A stretch of 64,000 nt of DNA from contig JABXJT010000014.1 of NCBI GenBank assembly GCA_013375455.1, forward strand, positions 21,742 through 85,741, written 5' to 3'. Shown here piece after piece: positions 1 to 9,076 of the stretch (the first letter of the stretch is position 1; each line of letters starts with the position of its first letter). Source of the stretch: Candidatus Helarchaeota archaeon (GTDB lineage: Archaea; Asgardarchaeota; Lokiarchaeia; Helarchaeales; HEL-GB-A). The translations under genes and the position numbers were made by a program. The notes under the pieces were generated by a model that saw only the letters and a list, made by a program, of their open reading frames with translations, had not been told where the DNA came from and ran no database searches.

Positions 1-2
1 GT

Positions 3-374
3 CGCACCACTTGTTTCCTCATGGTGAATTTCGTCCTCCCACCATGTCTTCTCACTATTCTCCTTAATTTCTTTTATAACGTGGGGCGACGAGTTCGACG
101 TGGTTTGTTTAAATCTCAAAATGGAAAAATTATCAATGCTGACATTAATGGAGCATTCAATATCCTTCGTAAAGTATTCCCGAAAGCCATCTCAGCGGAC
201 GGGATCGAGGGACTAGGGTTAGTCCCATATTCTGTGAGACCCACAGAGCTAAAGCAGATTGCTAACCTAAACTCATCGCAAAAAGCATTCCTGAAAGCCA
301 CGAAGGTGGACAGGATAGAGGCTGGGGGTCCCGGCCAGTGCGGTCGCCGCACGAAACAAAACAATTTTTATTAA
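3..374 (+). pseudogene. tnpB: TnpB (IS200/IS605 family) 3' remnant
   Basis: The readable part matches the C-terminal end of TnpB, the RNA-guided nuclease of IS200/IS605 elements: GRRVRRGLF, then KIINADINGAFNILRKVFP, which carries the last RuvC aspartate region (NADxNGAxNI). Upstream of about position 75 this frame reads an uncharacteristic hydrophobic stretch. The neighbouring frame (positions 2-67) gives a more TnpB-like stretch containing FPHGEFRPP before it hits a stop, so a frameshift in the 5' part is likely. The window begins inside the gene, so its true extent is unknown. The C-terminal tail runs into a hairpin at 338-352, as expected if the element end overlaps the gene. Probably a decayed or truncated element; the family call is firm, inactivity is inference. 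Confidence 0.75.
338..352 (+). repeat. Hairpin at the putative right end of the IS605-type element
   Basis: GTGCGG (338-343) and CCGCAC (347-352) form a perfect 6-bp stem with a TCG loop, just before the tnpB stop. IS200/IS605 elements have subterminal hairpins at their ends, and the 3' end of tnpB plus the right end is where the guide (omega) RNA is made. Assigning this hairpin to that role is inference from position. Confidence 0.45.
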
Positions 375-442
375 ATATAATTTAATAACAATTGGGACCT
401 CACAATACATCATTGTAAATCATCTAATTTGAGGGATTACTC

Positions 443-703
443 ATGGATGAAAGAGATTGGATTCTAGACGGCGATGAATATGATAAAATGAAACAAAAGA
501 TCAAAGAATTAATCATAAAAAATGAATTTACAAACTATTCCGAGTGTATGATATCTGCTAAGAGCCGTTTTCATATAACTGAAACAGATTTAATTAGAAT
601 ATTAAAAGATCTTATTTTTCAGTGTATTTTTCTGTTAGAGGAAGAAGATATGGATGCGTTTTTTACTCCTATTTTCTCGCTTTTTAAACAATTTTTAGAA
701 TAA
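443..703 (+). CDS. Hypothetical 86-aa protein
   Basis: Small acidic, mostly helical protein with an ATG start preceded by a GAGGGA ribosome site. The N-terminal half is charged (KMKQKIKELIIK), the middle contains ITETDLIRILKDLIF, and the C-terminus is aromatic and hydrophobic (FFTPIFSLFKQFLE). No cysteine clusters, membrane anchor or known motif is recognised. It sits alone between the tnpB remnant and the HDAC-like gene. Ribosome site and codon pattern make it a plausible real gene; no function is offered. Confidence 0.55.
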   Translation: MDERDWILDGDEYDKMKQKIKELIIKNEFTNYSECMISAKSRFHITETDLIRILKDLIFQCIFLLEEEDMDAFFTPIFSLFKQFLE

Positions 704-815
704 GGACTCCTGAAAGATCTCTATTCCTTTTTTATTTGGACATTACCATTTTAAAGTAACAAAAAAATAAGAAATGACGTAAAATCAACATTTCACGACA
801 CTTCGTGGGAGTCAA

Positions 816-1661
816 ATGAAAGGTATCACTGCCGTTTATTTTCATGAGTTATTCAACAAGAAAATTTGGGATATCATCAATAATAAGTTTCAAAATTTCC
901 CCAAGATGATGGAAGTAGAGTTAAAATTAGAGAATGTGAGATTAATTGAACCAATCCCCGCCTCTGAAGAATTATTGCTAAAGGTTCACACGCAGGCCTA
1001 TTTCAATACATTACAAAGGCGGTGGGATTACGAAGGTGCTCGATTAACTGTGGGAGGTTGTGCTGATGCTGCACTACGCATCATAAAAGGTGAATTTAAG
1101 AATGCTCTCTGTTTTGGAGTAGCAGCGGGACATCATGCCGAAAAAGATTATGCTTGGGGCGGCACGTATGCATCGGTTTCAGGAGGCATCCTTGCAACCT
1201 TGGAAGAAGAATATTCGAACAAAGTGAAAATCGCCATTTTGGACACGGATTCCCACCATGGAAATGGAACCCGAAATGTCACGTTTGGGCACCATAACGT
1301 TCTACATGTATGTTTCTGTAGCTCGAATCGAATTGAAGATGGAGAGACAAAATTCTGTGTTGATTCAGGTTACTCGACGACTGATGAGGAATATTTACAG
1401 AAAGTAGAAACCTACTTTATTAAAAAAATTGAACGATTTAAACCAAATATAGTAATTCATCTACTCGGACATGATACCGCTCGAGGCGACTATGGGTCAC
1501 GTGGTTTGAGTAAAGAATTTTTCCTCGAATTAGTTCGAATGGTGAAAAAAAGTGTAGATGATATTTGTGATGGACGATACTTAATCAACACTCATGGAGG
1601 TTCCAATTTGGCAATTTGCGAATATATTCATCCGCGGATCATTCGCATCTTAGCCGAATAA
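816..1661 (+). CDS. Histone-deacetylase-fold amidohydrolase (AcuC/HDAC superfamily)
   Basis: Zinc hydrolase of the arginase/deacetylase fold, 281 aa, near the normal length for a bare catalytic domain. Visible landmarks in order: AAGHHAEK (H106, H107, the paired active-site histidines), LDTDSHHGNGT (D143, D145, H147; D145 and H147 are the expected zinc ligands) and LLGHDTARGDYG (D220, third zinc ligand). The C-terminal loop that normally carries the transition-state tyrosine (GGGY) reads THGGSN at 259-264, so the Tyr is absent. Substrate is unknown: acetylated lysine, polyamine or a small acetyl compound are all possible. The gene stands alone with an ATG start. Family is certain; deacetylase activity is uncertain because of the missing Tyr. 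Confidence 0.85.
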   Translation: MKGITAVYFHELFNKKIWDIINNKFQNFPKMMEVELKLENVRLIEPIPASEELLLKVHTQAYFNTLQRRWDYEGARLTVGGCADAALRIIKGEFKNALCFGVAAGHHAEKDYAWGGTYASVSGGILATLEEEYSNKVKIAILDTDSHHGNGTRNVTFGHHNVLHVCFCSSNRIEDGETKFCVDSGYSTTDEEYLQKVETYFIKKIERFKPNIVIHLLGHDTARGDYGSRGLSKEFFLELVRMVKKSVDDICDGRYLINTHGGSNLAICEYIHPRIIRILAE

Positions 1662-1874
1662 ACCTATTTTAACCTGTTAATAGGTTAATTCCTAAGATAT
1701 TTAATATATTCTTTATAAATCTTCACTGGTATTACTTTAAGGGAGACCGCACTGATTTTAATCCAATAAAACAAAAATTAAGGTTTTCATTAATACTTAA
1801 ATTCCCATTTAATGCTAGTTTATATAAAAAAAGATTAAAAACTAAAGTTAGAAATCGCCTTTTGAGGGAGTACT

Positions 1875-2684
1875 ATGTCAATTAATTGGGAGAAAATCGA
1901 GAAAAAACCAACCAAAGGGATTAAAATCCAAGGAGCTCGGCTCTTAGAGCTTAGGGATCAAGTCGAGAAACGAGATGGAAAGATTTTAGAACTAAATGCA
2001 AAAATCGAATCATCATCCCGCGAATTACAAAATAAAATAGCGGAAAAAGATGCAGAACTCGAAAAATTGAATCGAGAAATAGAAAGTTATAATACCCAGC
2101 TTAATGAGCTACTCGGAGAACTTACATCAAAAGATGCTGAAATCGAGGATTTGAAGGAACAGATACCCAAAAAACCAGTGTACGCAAAGGCTGATACAGT
2201 TGTTAAGGGTGCAGGATGTCCCAAATGTGGTTGGACAACTTTAGAAGAATATAAAATTGTAGATGGAAAGAAGCAACTCATTCGGAAACATTGTCCAAAT
2301 ACATTTTGCCTGTGGACAAGTGCAGAAACCCCGACAGTTAAAATTGCGATGACTAAAGAGGCGCCTGATGAAGAGGTGCAACCAGCAAGGATATTCAAAG
2401 TCGTTAAAGGTGAGCTCGAGGAGACCCCTGTTTTAGAAAGTGCATTCGTGGCCATTCTTGCCGATCCTGAGCAAAATACCGTATGGATCTGGAAGGGTAA
2501 GTTTTCAGATAGATTTGAATACTCGGAAGCCACCAGGCACGCCGCGACTGCCAAGGCTAATCTTATGAAAAAAGCGAATGCACGCATCATTCGTGTTGAT
2601 GAAGGCGAAGAACCAGAGAATTTTCCTATTAAAGGTCAAGCAATGGGCGAAGAACCGGAAAATTTCCCAAAAATAAACGAGTAA
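1875..2684 (+). CDS. Coiled-coil, zinc-binding, gelsolin-like domain fusion protein
   Basis: 269 aa in three parts. Residues 20-98 are a highly charged heptad coiled coil. Residues 115-145 hold CPKCGW and a CPNTFC-type pair (C115, C118, C140, C145), a likely zinc site. Residues 170-250 match the gelsolin-homology pattern: ARIFKVVKGELEETP lead-in, a hydrophobic strand (SAFVAILAD), NTVWIWKGKFS (the V-W-I/V-G-K core), a helix with alternating alanines, and ARIIRVDEGEEPENF, the typical end of a gelsolin repeat. GEEPENFP recurs at 258-265. Gelsolin domains bind actin and calcium; Asgard archaea have actin and gelsolin-like proteins, so an actin-related scaffold role is plausible but inferred. Monocistronic, ATG start after GAGGGAG. 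Confidence 0.75.
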   Translation: MSINWEKIEKKPTKGIKIQGARLLELRDQVEKRDGKILELNAKIESSSRELQNKIAEKDAELEKLNREIESYNTQLNELLGELTSKDAEIEDLKEQIPKKPVYAKADTVVKGAGCPKCGWTTLEEYKIVDGKKQLIRKHCPNTFCLWTSAETPTVKIAMTKEAPDEEVQPARIFKVVKGELEETPVLESAFVAILADPEQNTVWIWKGKFSDRFEYSEATRHAATAKANLMKKANARIIRVDEGEEPENFPIKGQAMGEEPENFPKINE

Positions 2685-2844
2685 CCAAATTCTCTTCTTT
2701 TTGTTTTCAAGGACCTAAATTCTAACCTTCTCACCATATAAAATGAATAGTATGTTTAAGTAATTTTTCTCATTAATAATAAAATCCAAACCTATTTATC
2801 TTAGAAATTAGTTATTTTACGTTAGGACTTCAGAGGGTTTCAAA

Positions 2845-3546
2845 ATGAATAAAAGAAAATTTTTCGTTAGTATATTTTTTGTATTTTTAATTACTAATTT
2901 CGCTTGTTTCCCAGTACTAGCTGCAACAACCTACTTAGACTATGGACTTTTACCAATTACTGACGCAGAAAATGACGTAATAAGAGCAACTAGCATAGCA
3001 ACGCCAACTGAGGGAACTCTTGTTGGTACCCATCCCGAGATAGACATCAAAAATGCTTTTTTACACCCTAACAATGAGGATATAATCCTTGAGCTTTATG
3101 GAGCTCCAATTCTAAATTCAAATTATAGTATAACCGTTTCCTTCAATACGGATTCTGATGACATAATGGAATACATGATTATGCTACTTTTTGGCGACTT
3201 TCTCTTGGTAAAGCTGATAACCCTCACGGAATATCAGTATTGGAATTCGATCCAGTCAAATTGGCAATCATCCCCAGTAAATCTGCCGTTTTCCATTAAT
3301 GGGACTAACATAACCTTTGAAGGGGTAGGCATTGCAATTTCCGATCTAGCTTCTGTGGAGGTTGGAGTTATGACCCAATTCGAGGGTGAGACACCAAATT
3401 ATATTTATACTGATATTGCTCCTGAAACGACACGTATCCCAGGTTTTACTATTATTCCCCTGATGTTCAGTATTATAGCTTTAGTGGCACTATCTTTTAT
3501 CATCGGAAAACGAACTAAAGATATTTCTCCTGCATCTCTTCTGTAA
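2845..3546 (+). CDS. Secreted/cell-surface protein with C-terminal membrane anchor
   Basis: 233 aa. The N-terminus is a signal peptide (NKRKFF then a hydrophobic core, likely cleaved after VLAA near residue 27). The ectodomain is rich in Asn, Thr and Asp with beta-strand-like alternation, and a hydrophobic segment near residues 205-222 followed by KRTKD is a stop-transfer anchor. No enzymatic motif is seen. The last 32 bases overlap the 3' end of the convergent GH1 gene. Function unknown; surface location is inferred from the two hydrophobic ends. Confidence 0.7.
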   Translation: MNKRKFFVSIFFVFLITNFACFPVLAATTYLDYGLLPITDAENDVIRATSIATPTEGTLVGTHPEIDIKNAFLHPNNEDIILELYGAPILNSNYSITVSFNTDSDDIMEYMIMLLFGDFLLVKLITLTEYQYWNSIQSNWQSSPVNLPFSINGTNITFEGVGIAISDLASVEVGVMTQFEGETPNYIYTDIAPETTRIPGFTIIPLMFSIIALVALSFIIGKRTKDISPASLL

Positions 3547-4788
3547 TCTTATTTTTTTGAATAATTTCTCTATATAAGTGGGCGCTTGGACGCGGTTTTC
3601 TTTCCAAGGTCTCATAATTTATCTCAATTAGTCCAAATCGCTTGTCAAATCCTTCTGCCCACTCGAAATTATCCATGAAGGACCAATGCAAATAGCCCCT
3701 TATATCTATGCCCTGTTGAATTGCGCGGTAAATTGCCTCCAAATGCTTGAGTAGGAATTTAGACCGCCGCTCATCTTGAGTCGTACAGATACCATTTTCA
3801 GTAATATAGACCGGTTTATTATACTTCTTCAGTTTGATTAATAGGTTATAAAGCCCTTCAGGATAGATCTCCCATCCCATATCATTTTTTTCCAAGGGCC
3901 CGGGAGTGCGATTTAAAGTGCCATCTTTTATTAAATTTCGAGTATAATAATTCACCCCAATGAAATCAGAAGAATCTTTTAAAAATGAGATCTCCTCATT
4001 TTTACCAAAGGGTTCGCCATTTATACCCGTGCTAATTCCATTTAAGAACCACCAATTAAATCGTTGATTCATTCGTTCAGCCTCCAGCTTATCTCGCTTT
4101 GAATTAGGATCCATCGATTCAAACGCTATTAAACTTTTAACAATCCCCACACTTGGACGCTTGCCCCCTTTCACCGTCTTATGAATTGCGTGGTAACTCT
4201 TCCCGTGGCTTTTCAAAAGATTTATAGCTACTTTTGCGAATGTAAGTAGGTCCCTCTTATGCGGTGGGTGTATTCCTATTAAATATCCAATAAGGGCCAC
4301 GATCATCGGCTCATTTATAGTGTTCCAGAAGGGAATCAAATCACCTAATTGTTCAGCAACATGAGTCGTATAACGTTCAAATAAATCGATTATTTCAGGA
4401 TTTTCCCAAGATCCCATTTTTTGGAGCCAAATAGGATTAGTAAAATGATGTAACGTGACCATGGGAGTAATATCGTTGTCAATCAATGTAGATAAGACAT
4501 CTCTATAATGTTCTACCTCTTTCACATCAAATTTACCATTATCCGGCTCAATTCTACTCCATTCAATCGAGAACCGATAACATTGCTGCCCAAGTTCTTT
4601 CATTAACAGTATATCATCTCGATATCTATTATATTGATCACACGCTACTCCTGACACGGTGCCATCGGCGATATGCCCCCCTTCCTGTTCCCATGCCCAC
4701 CAATGGTTGTTTTTATTATTCCCTTCAACTTGATGTGAGGAAGTCGCAGACCCCCATAAAAAGCCTTGTGGAAAGATTAACTCTTCAT
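3515..4788 (-). CDS. Glycoside hydrolase family 1 (beta-glycosidase), 5' end apparently frameshifted
   Basis: Retaining beta-glycosidase of family GH1. The acid/base is in TINEP and the nucleophile in YITENG; RFSIEWSRIEP and HWSFMDNFEW are further GH1 signatures. From the first in-frame start (GTG at 4657) the protein lacks the conserved N-terminus, but the same frame continues upstream without a stop and encodes FPQGFLWGSATSSHQVEGNN and WWAWEQEGGHIADGT, clearly the missing GH1 start. That extension has no ATG, GTG or TTG in frame. An ATG at 4788-4786 lies one base out of frame, so a single-base loss near 4781-4785 (real or sequencing error) would restore a normal protein of about 424 aa. Cytoplasmic, no signal peptide. 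Convergent with the upstream surface-protein gene. Confidence 0.8.
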
Positions 4789-4899
4789 ATTTTTTATTGC
4801 TTATGCTCTCCCCTTCCTTTCCGCAGGGATGAAATTAAAATAATTGTTTGGATTCGATTTTTTCACTCATCATCCTTTAAAGATTACTCCCGCTCTTCT

Positions 4900-7437
4900 T
4901 TAGCTTTTGATTTCTTCATATTTTGCTTTTTCTTCTTCTTCTCTCTCTTTGGCCCGGCGTTTTTGTTTCTCGGCTTCGACTTTTGCTTTAGCTTTTTCGA
5001 GTTTTTCTTTTTCCTGTAATTTAGCTAACCTCTTTTTCTCCGCTTTTTCCTCAGCAGTTCTTCTGAAAAGAGTTCCAAACCACCCTTTCACTTTTTTCAA
5101 TCGAGGTGCTTGTAACGTGTAAGCGGAATACTTACGGACATCGGTCTTGCATACTTCACAATTCCAACGAGGTGCATCATATATGTAACCACATTTTGGA
5201 CAAATTCGTTTTGATTCCATTGCCGGGATGCCTTTCCCTTCCTCAGGAGGGACTTTCTCTGGCCACCGTGGGGGCGTAACTTCCTCTTCGCGATAAAGTA
5301 GCTGCTCATTTTCAACGTTATCCACGCCATATGGGTACCTTAAGAAATTCCATGGAATATTTGCGAGGTAATCCGCACATGCCCGTCGAAATGGGGCAGG
5401 TACATCTGTGAAGAAATCCACAGTCCAATCAGATATTTCTTTTTTAGGGGGGTCCCTGATAACTACGAGTTCGTCTTCCACGGGCCGATAAACCTTCCTC
5501 GTCCAAAAAGCAAGGAGCGAGAAAAAATCTCTAACAGCCTTCTTTAATTTATCCCAAAAATAGGATAATAATTGTCTAACAGTTTTAATTTCTAAATATT
5601 TCTGGTATTCTTTCTTATGTAAAACATAATAAACTGGCGTGTGAAAATTCACCGAAAAATTCACGCCAATCAGTAAATCTTTCGATTTTGGAATTCTTGT
5701 CCAAATCTCCCGCCAGTGGTAATCTCCGACTAACCATTCTGCGATGCCAGTTTTTGCATTAACCCATACATCCATGCGTTCAATATCCTCATGGTAGATT
5801 TGACTGGATGAAACGGTGAATTCTCCGGGAAATTCATAGGCGTAGCGAAAGACCCAATAAGCTTTGTCGTCTAACCACACGGGCTCATCTTCTGGGTCCT
5901 TAAAAACTTTGATATCTTTGTGATAGAAGTAGGTATTGAAGTTCTGTACACCTAATACCTGAATACTCGATATCCCTACGATAGCGGTAACTGCCATCAA
6001 ATAGATGAGGTTCGTATTCAGCATTAGAATAAAGGTGTCTAGATTGGCAGTGCTCACGGCAATCAAGGCTCCTTGAATGAGATAGGAAACGAACCAAGCC
6101 GCAAGAAAAACACCAACAAACATTCCAATATAGGCAATCGAGAACTCAGGATGATCTTCAAGGACCTTTGTCATCCGTTTTGAAATGTACAAATAGAATA
6201 GTATCAGCAAGCCAACGGTTAGTCCCGCTGAAATTGCAGCAATGATCACCGGCCAAGTGATAGCAGGAAGACCTGCAATCGTGAATATCAACGATATTAT
6301 GAAATAGGCTACAACGCCTCCAGAAATGATTAATAAGATTGGTCGTAACAATTTGGCTAATTGTGCTTTTAAAGCATAACCTAATAAATTCCATTTTGGT
6401 TGAAATTGTTCCCGTAACTTATTTGGATTTTTAAATCTCCCTATCTTTTCCCTTTCCGCAAACTTCTCAAGATAGACTTCGACCTCATTCTCATCAATAA
6501 TATTCAATCGAATTTCATGTTTTGGACGAAACCCCATCTTTACGTCCATTCTGTTATAGAACACGACTTTATCTCCCCGCGTTTCATATTCCATGAAGGC
6601 ATTCTTCCCCAAAAGCATCATTATTGAAAGGCGATCTCGATAGACATAGGCCGCATCGATGGGCGTCGTGAGCGTGATAGGTGGTTTAGTGTATTGTTTA
6701 TATTTTCCAAGCAAACCGAACAATCCACCGAATATACATCCCATGAGCAGCAAAAGTTCGATTACTCCCGCCTTTGGATGGGCTACAGACCATATTACCC
6801 ATTCCAGGTTAAATTCCGAATTCGTTAATCCCCACACGCAAAATGCAATGAAAGGAACTAAACTGAAATTCAGGAAAAAGCTCGCCCAGAACCGCTTGGA
6901 AAGATATCCTATCACTGCCGTATTCACGATTACAAACAAGACTGGAATGATAAGTCCCCCGTTTTGCAGCGGGAGCGCGGCGGGAGTGGCATACATCACG
7001 CTTCCAAAGATCACCGTTCCTATGATAACCGCTCCCGTATAGAAAAAGACTAAATTTCGGTGCTCAATCTCCCCTAATGATTCAATAACAATCTTGTGAA
7101 TTGCAAATTGGGTGATTATTATGGCGGCAATCCCCAGGAAAATGAGCGTGTAGATAACATGCCACTCTAATTTTAAACTCCCGGCAATCGCCAACCCTAC
7201 GTAATAACCTCCAAACGCAATCCCGATGAGTGCGAGTCCCAACTTCGTACGACTAATGAAAATAATCATGAAAAAATAGACCGCGGGAAAAATGATCCAT
7301 AATACTGGATTTTCAATTCCAGTCAAATTATATATCAATGTCGAAACAATCGCTAACGCAAATAAAGATCCAGCGAAAATAATGAAATATTTTTTGATGT
7401 TGTCTTTAATCGCCTCAAAAATGTCATTTAATGTCAA
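4900..7437 (-). CDS. Large polytopic membrane protein with C-terminal zinc ribbon and charged tail
   Basis: 845 aa, family not recognised. The N-terminal third has about seven or eight hydrophobic segments (residues 15-260). A soluble domain follows (about 265-365), then four more segments (about 368-512). A cytoplasmic-looking region runs to the end and contains CPKCGY and CEVC (C746, C749, C760, C763), a zinc ribbon. The last 50 residues are an almost uninterrupted Lys/Glu/Ala helix. Two membrane bundles separated by a soluble domain, plus a ribbon and coiled tail, suggest a membrane-anchored scaffold or sensor rather than a transporter, but that is inference. It stands alone, upstream of a 520-base gap. 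Confidence 0.7.
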   Translation of the reverse strand: MTLNDIFEAIKDNIKKYFIIFAGSLFALAIVSTLIYNLTGIENPVLWIIFPAVYFFMIIFISRTKLGLALIGIAFGGYYVGLAIAGSLKLEWHVIYTLIFLGIAAIIITQFAIHKIVIESLGEIEHRNLVFFYTGAVIIGTVIFGSVMYATPAALPLQNGGLIIPVLFVIVNTAVIGYLSKRFWASFFLNFSLVPFIAFCVWGLTNSEFNLEWVIWSVAHPKAGVIELLLLMGCIFGGLFGLLGKYKQYTKPPITLTTPIDAAYVYRDRLSIMMLLGKNAFMEYETRGDKVVFYNRMDVKMGFRPKHEIRLNIIDENEVEVYLEKFAEREKIGRFKNPNKLREQFQPKWNLLGYALKAQLAKLLRPILLIISGGVVAYFIISLIFTIAGLPAITWPVIIAAISAGLTVGLLILFYLYISKRMTKVLEDHPEFSIAYIGMFVGVFLAAWFVSYLIQGALIAVSTANLDTFILMLNTNLIYLMAVTAIVGISSIQVLGVQNFNTYFYHKDIKVFKDPEDEPVWLDDKAYWVFRYAYEFPGEFTVSSSQIYHEDIERMDVWVNAKTGIAEWLVGDYHWREIWTRIPKSKDLLIGVNFSVNFHTPVYYVLHKKEYQKYLEIKTVRQLLSYFWDKLKKAVRDFFSLLAFWTRKVYRPVEDELVVIRDPPKKEISDWTVDFFTDVPAPFRRACADYLANIPWNFLRYPYGVDNVENEQLLYREEEVTPPRWPEKVPPEEGKGIPAMESKRICPKCGYIYDAPRWNCEVCKTDVRKYSAYTLQAPRLKKVKGWFGTLFRRTAEEKAEKKRLAKLQEKEKLEKAKAKVEAEKQKRRAKEREEEEKAKYEEIKS

Positions 7438-7686
7438 ATCTCTTGCTCTCCTACTCTAACTTCAGTAAAAAAAATCTTTCCGAATTTATAATATCTAAAA
7501 TTGAAGACCATATAAGTCTTCTTTATTTCATTAATTATATTGTCTTTCACGTGAACCGTGGCGGAAATAATAAAGCCTCAAAAAGTTAAAATCAATTTGT
7601 TAATTAATAAATAAAATCTAAAATTTTAAATTTTAATACAAGTTTTCAATTTTTTTACAGCTTGAATTCAATTGGACTAAAAATTG

Positions 7687-7821
7687 ATGTTCTTGGAAAA
7701 ACAATGTAACAAGCCCAACAGTAAAGGAAATTTATTCTTGATAGAGCCTCCTAACATAAAAAGCCTTCGATTATTAAAAAAGTTGGGATATCTAAAAATA
7801 GTTGGGCAAAAAGTTACTTAA
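7687..7821 (+). pseudogene. Short ORF resembling a GNAT C-terminus (possible remnant)
   Basis: The 7438-7957 gap contains no full gene. A 44-codon ORF starting at ATG 7687 ends with IEPPNIKSLRLLKKLGYLKI, which resembles the end of GNAT acetyltransferases (N-x-x-S-x-R-L-L-x-K-L-G-F/Y). The acetyl-CoA site is missing, so if the resemblance is real it is a decayed fragment. The rest of the gap is AT-rich with a short AT palindrome near 7610-7640 and shows nothing else recognisable. Confidence 0.3.
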
Positions 7822-7957
7822 ATTAACTGCAGTACAATTAATTCGAGTTTGTGAATTTTACGCTTATCTCTTTTTCCATTTGTAAATTGTAGCGTGGTGG
7901 TGTTATCAAAAAAATGATCAGGAGTAGAAATTTTAAAGGGAGATGTATGATGAGCCA

Positions 7958-8701
7958 TTATTGACCTAGCCACTTTATGATGTTCACCGCTAAGATGATA
8001 TGATCGGGTTTAGCCATTCCGAAGGGCATTGATATTTTCATCAAACTCATCCGCAGAAACACGTTAGGGGACCCTATAGCCACCACTTTACCCGTTCCAT
8101 ATTGAACAGCGGCTAAAACCACGCAATTCGGAGGTGTCGTGTCTTCATCGGATATGGCAATTGCTTGGACCTCTCCTGCAATTTCTAAGGGTACACCCAA
8201 ATAAATTAACTCGGAGATCCCTGCCACTATTGGATGGGGTGCGAATTTAGTAATGAGCGGAACGGATTGAACATGGCGCTCTTTTATAAATTTTGTTGTT
8301 TCTTTCATGTGGTTTTTTCCGGCTTCTATCGGTTCATGCTTGAAGGTAATTCCAAACTGTGGTGCCAAGCTATTTAACCGCTCCAAATCGTAAGATTTTC
8401 CTAGAGACGGCGAATAATTCACCCCACCTATTATAAATAAACCGCCACCTTCAGAAACAAAGTCTGTTAGAGATTGAATTTCCCCTGGACGGATGTCCTT
8501 CAGACCTAATCCAATGACTGCAATGTCATACCCTTTTAGATCGGGACCTGTAATGGACCCTTTCTTGAAACTTTTAAATCGGTGTCCATTCTCTTTTAAC
8601 ACCCTTTCAAAGTCCGAAAAAAGCTTAATTCCCCCTAGCCTACTTATCCGAAATTGCTCTCCGTGGTTCTCCATTACCAATATATTAGAAATGTCATTCA
8701 T
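7958..8701 (-). CDS. Class I glutamine-amidotransferase-fold protein (GIFT/DUF4350-like)
   Basis: 247 aa, soluble. The layout is a flavodoxin-like Rossmann domain: SDFERVLKENGHRFKSF, then YDIAVIGLGLKDIRPGEIQS, and FVSEGGGLFIIGG, the pattern (dlliI-gl--i---Ei--l-dfv--GGgLfiigg) of GIFT/DUF4350/ThuA-like domains. HPIVAGISEL and GTGKVVAIGSPNVF complete the fold. The catalytic Cys-His-Glu triad of true amidotransferases is not visible, so it is more likely a binding or carbohydrate-associated domain. The GIFT domain is also known from eukaryotic IFT52, but no specific link is claimed. Single gene; fold call moderate, function unknown. Confidence 0.6.
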   Translation of the reverse strand: MNDISNILVMENHGEQFRISRLGGIKLFSDFERVLKENGHRFKSFKKGSITGPDLKGYDIAVIGLGLKDIRPGEIQSLTDFVSEGGGLFIIGGVNYSPSLGKSYDLERLNSLAPQFGITFKHEPIEAGKNHMKETTKFIKERHVQSVPLITKFAPHPIVAGISELIYLGVPLEIAGEVQAIAISDEDTTPPNCVVLAAVQYGTGKVVAIGSPNVFLRMSLMKISMPFGMAKPDHIILAVNIIKWLGQ

Positions 8702-8880
8702 CCCCTCTGGAATTCATCATCTAAATAATAAAATACACGCCTCATCTCAACACTTCGCTTGAAATACTTCAATAAATCATTGTATAAAAAGATAGGTATT
8801 AACCACGCATTGAGATCAAATTACCAATTGATTTAAATTCTTAAACCTCACCCTAAAAAAATTACCATTTCATGCATTAA

Positions 8881-9051
8881 CAGCATCATAGCACGACTTT
8901 CGAGGAAGATGTTCCCATACACTTTTTTAAAATATTAACTACCTTAAGCATTTGGGAAGCTAGACCCCGTAACATTAGAGCAGGTCATTGGTGTCCAAAG
9001 TGTGCAGACAAAATACGAGCAAAAAAATTAAGGGATCAGAAACATAAATAA
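8881..9051 (+). pseudogene. Fragment of a treble-clef zinc-finger protein
   Basis: The 8702-9076 gap has an open stretch after a stop at 8878 with no start codon. It ends IWEARPRNIRAGHWCPKCAD and RAKKLRDQKHK. The W-x(5,6)-N-I-x-x-G-x-W-C-P-x-C-A signature is that of a repeated treble-clef finger found in endonuclease-like and mobile-element proteins. The first Cys/His pair and the start are missing, so it looks like a decayed tail of a longer gene. Nothing else recognisable lies in the gap. Confidence 0.4.
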
Positions 9052-9076
9052 AAAAATCTAAAACTTTTTTATTGAT

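Noticed and set aside
2087..2590. Minus-strand 167-codon frame opposite the gelsolin-like gene
   Set aside because: Antisense shadow; composition is not protein-like and the plus strand has clear domains.
4907..5122. Plus-strand Phe/Ser-rich frames opposite the charged tail of the 4900-7437 gene
   Set aside because: They are antisense readings of a Lys/Glu-rich helix and have no start context.
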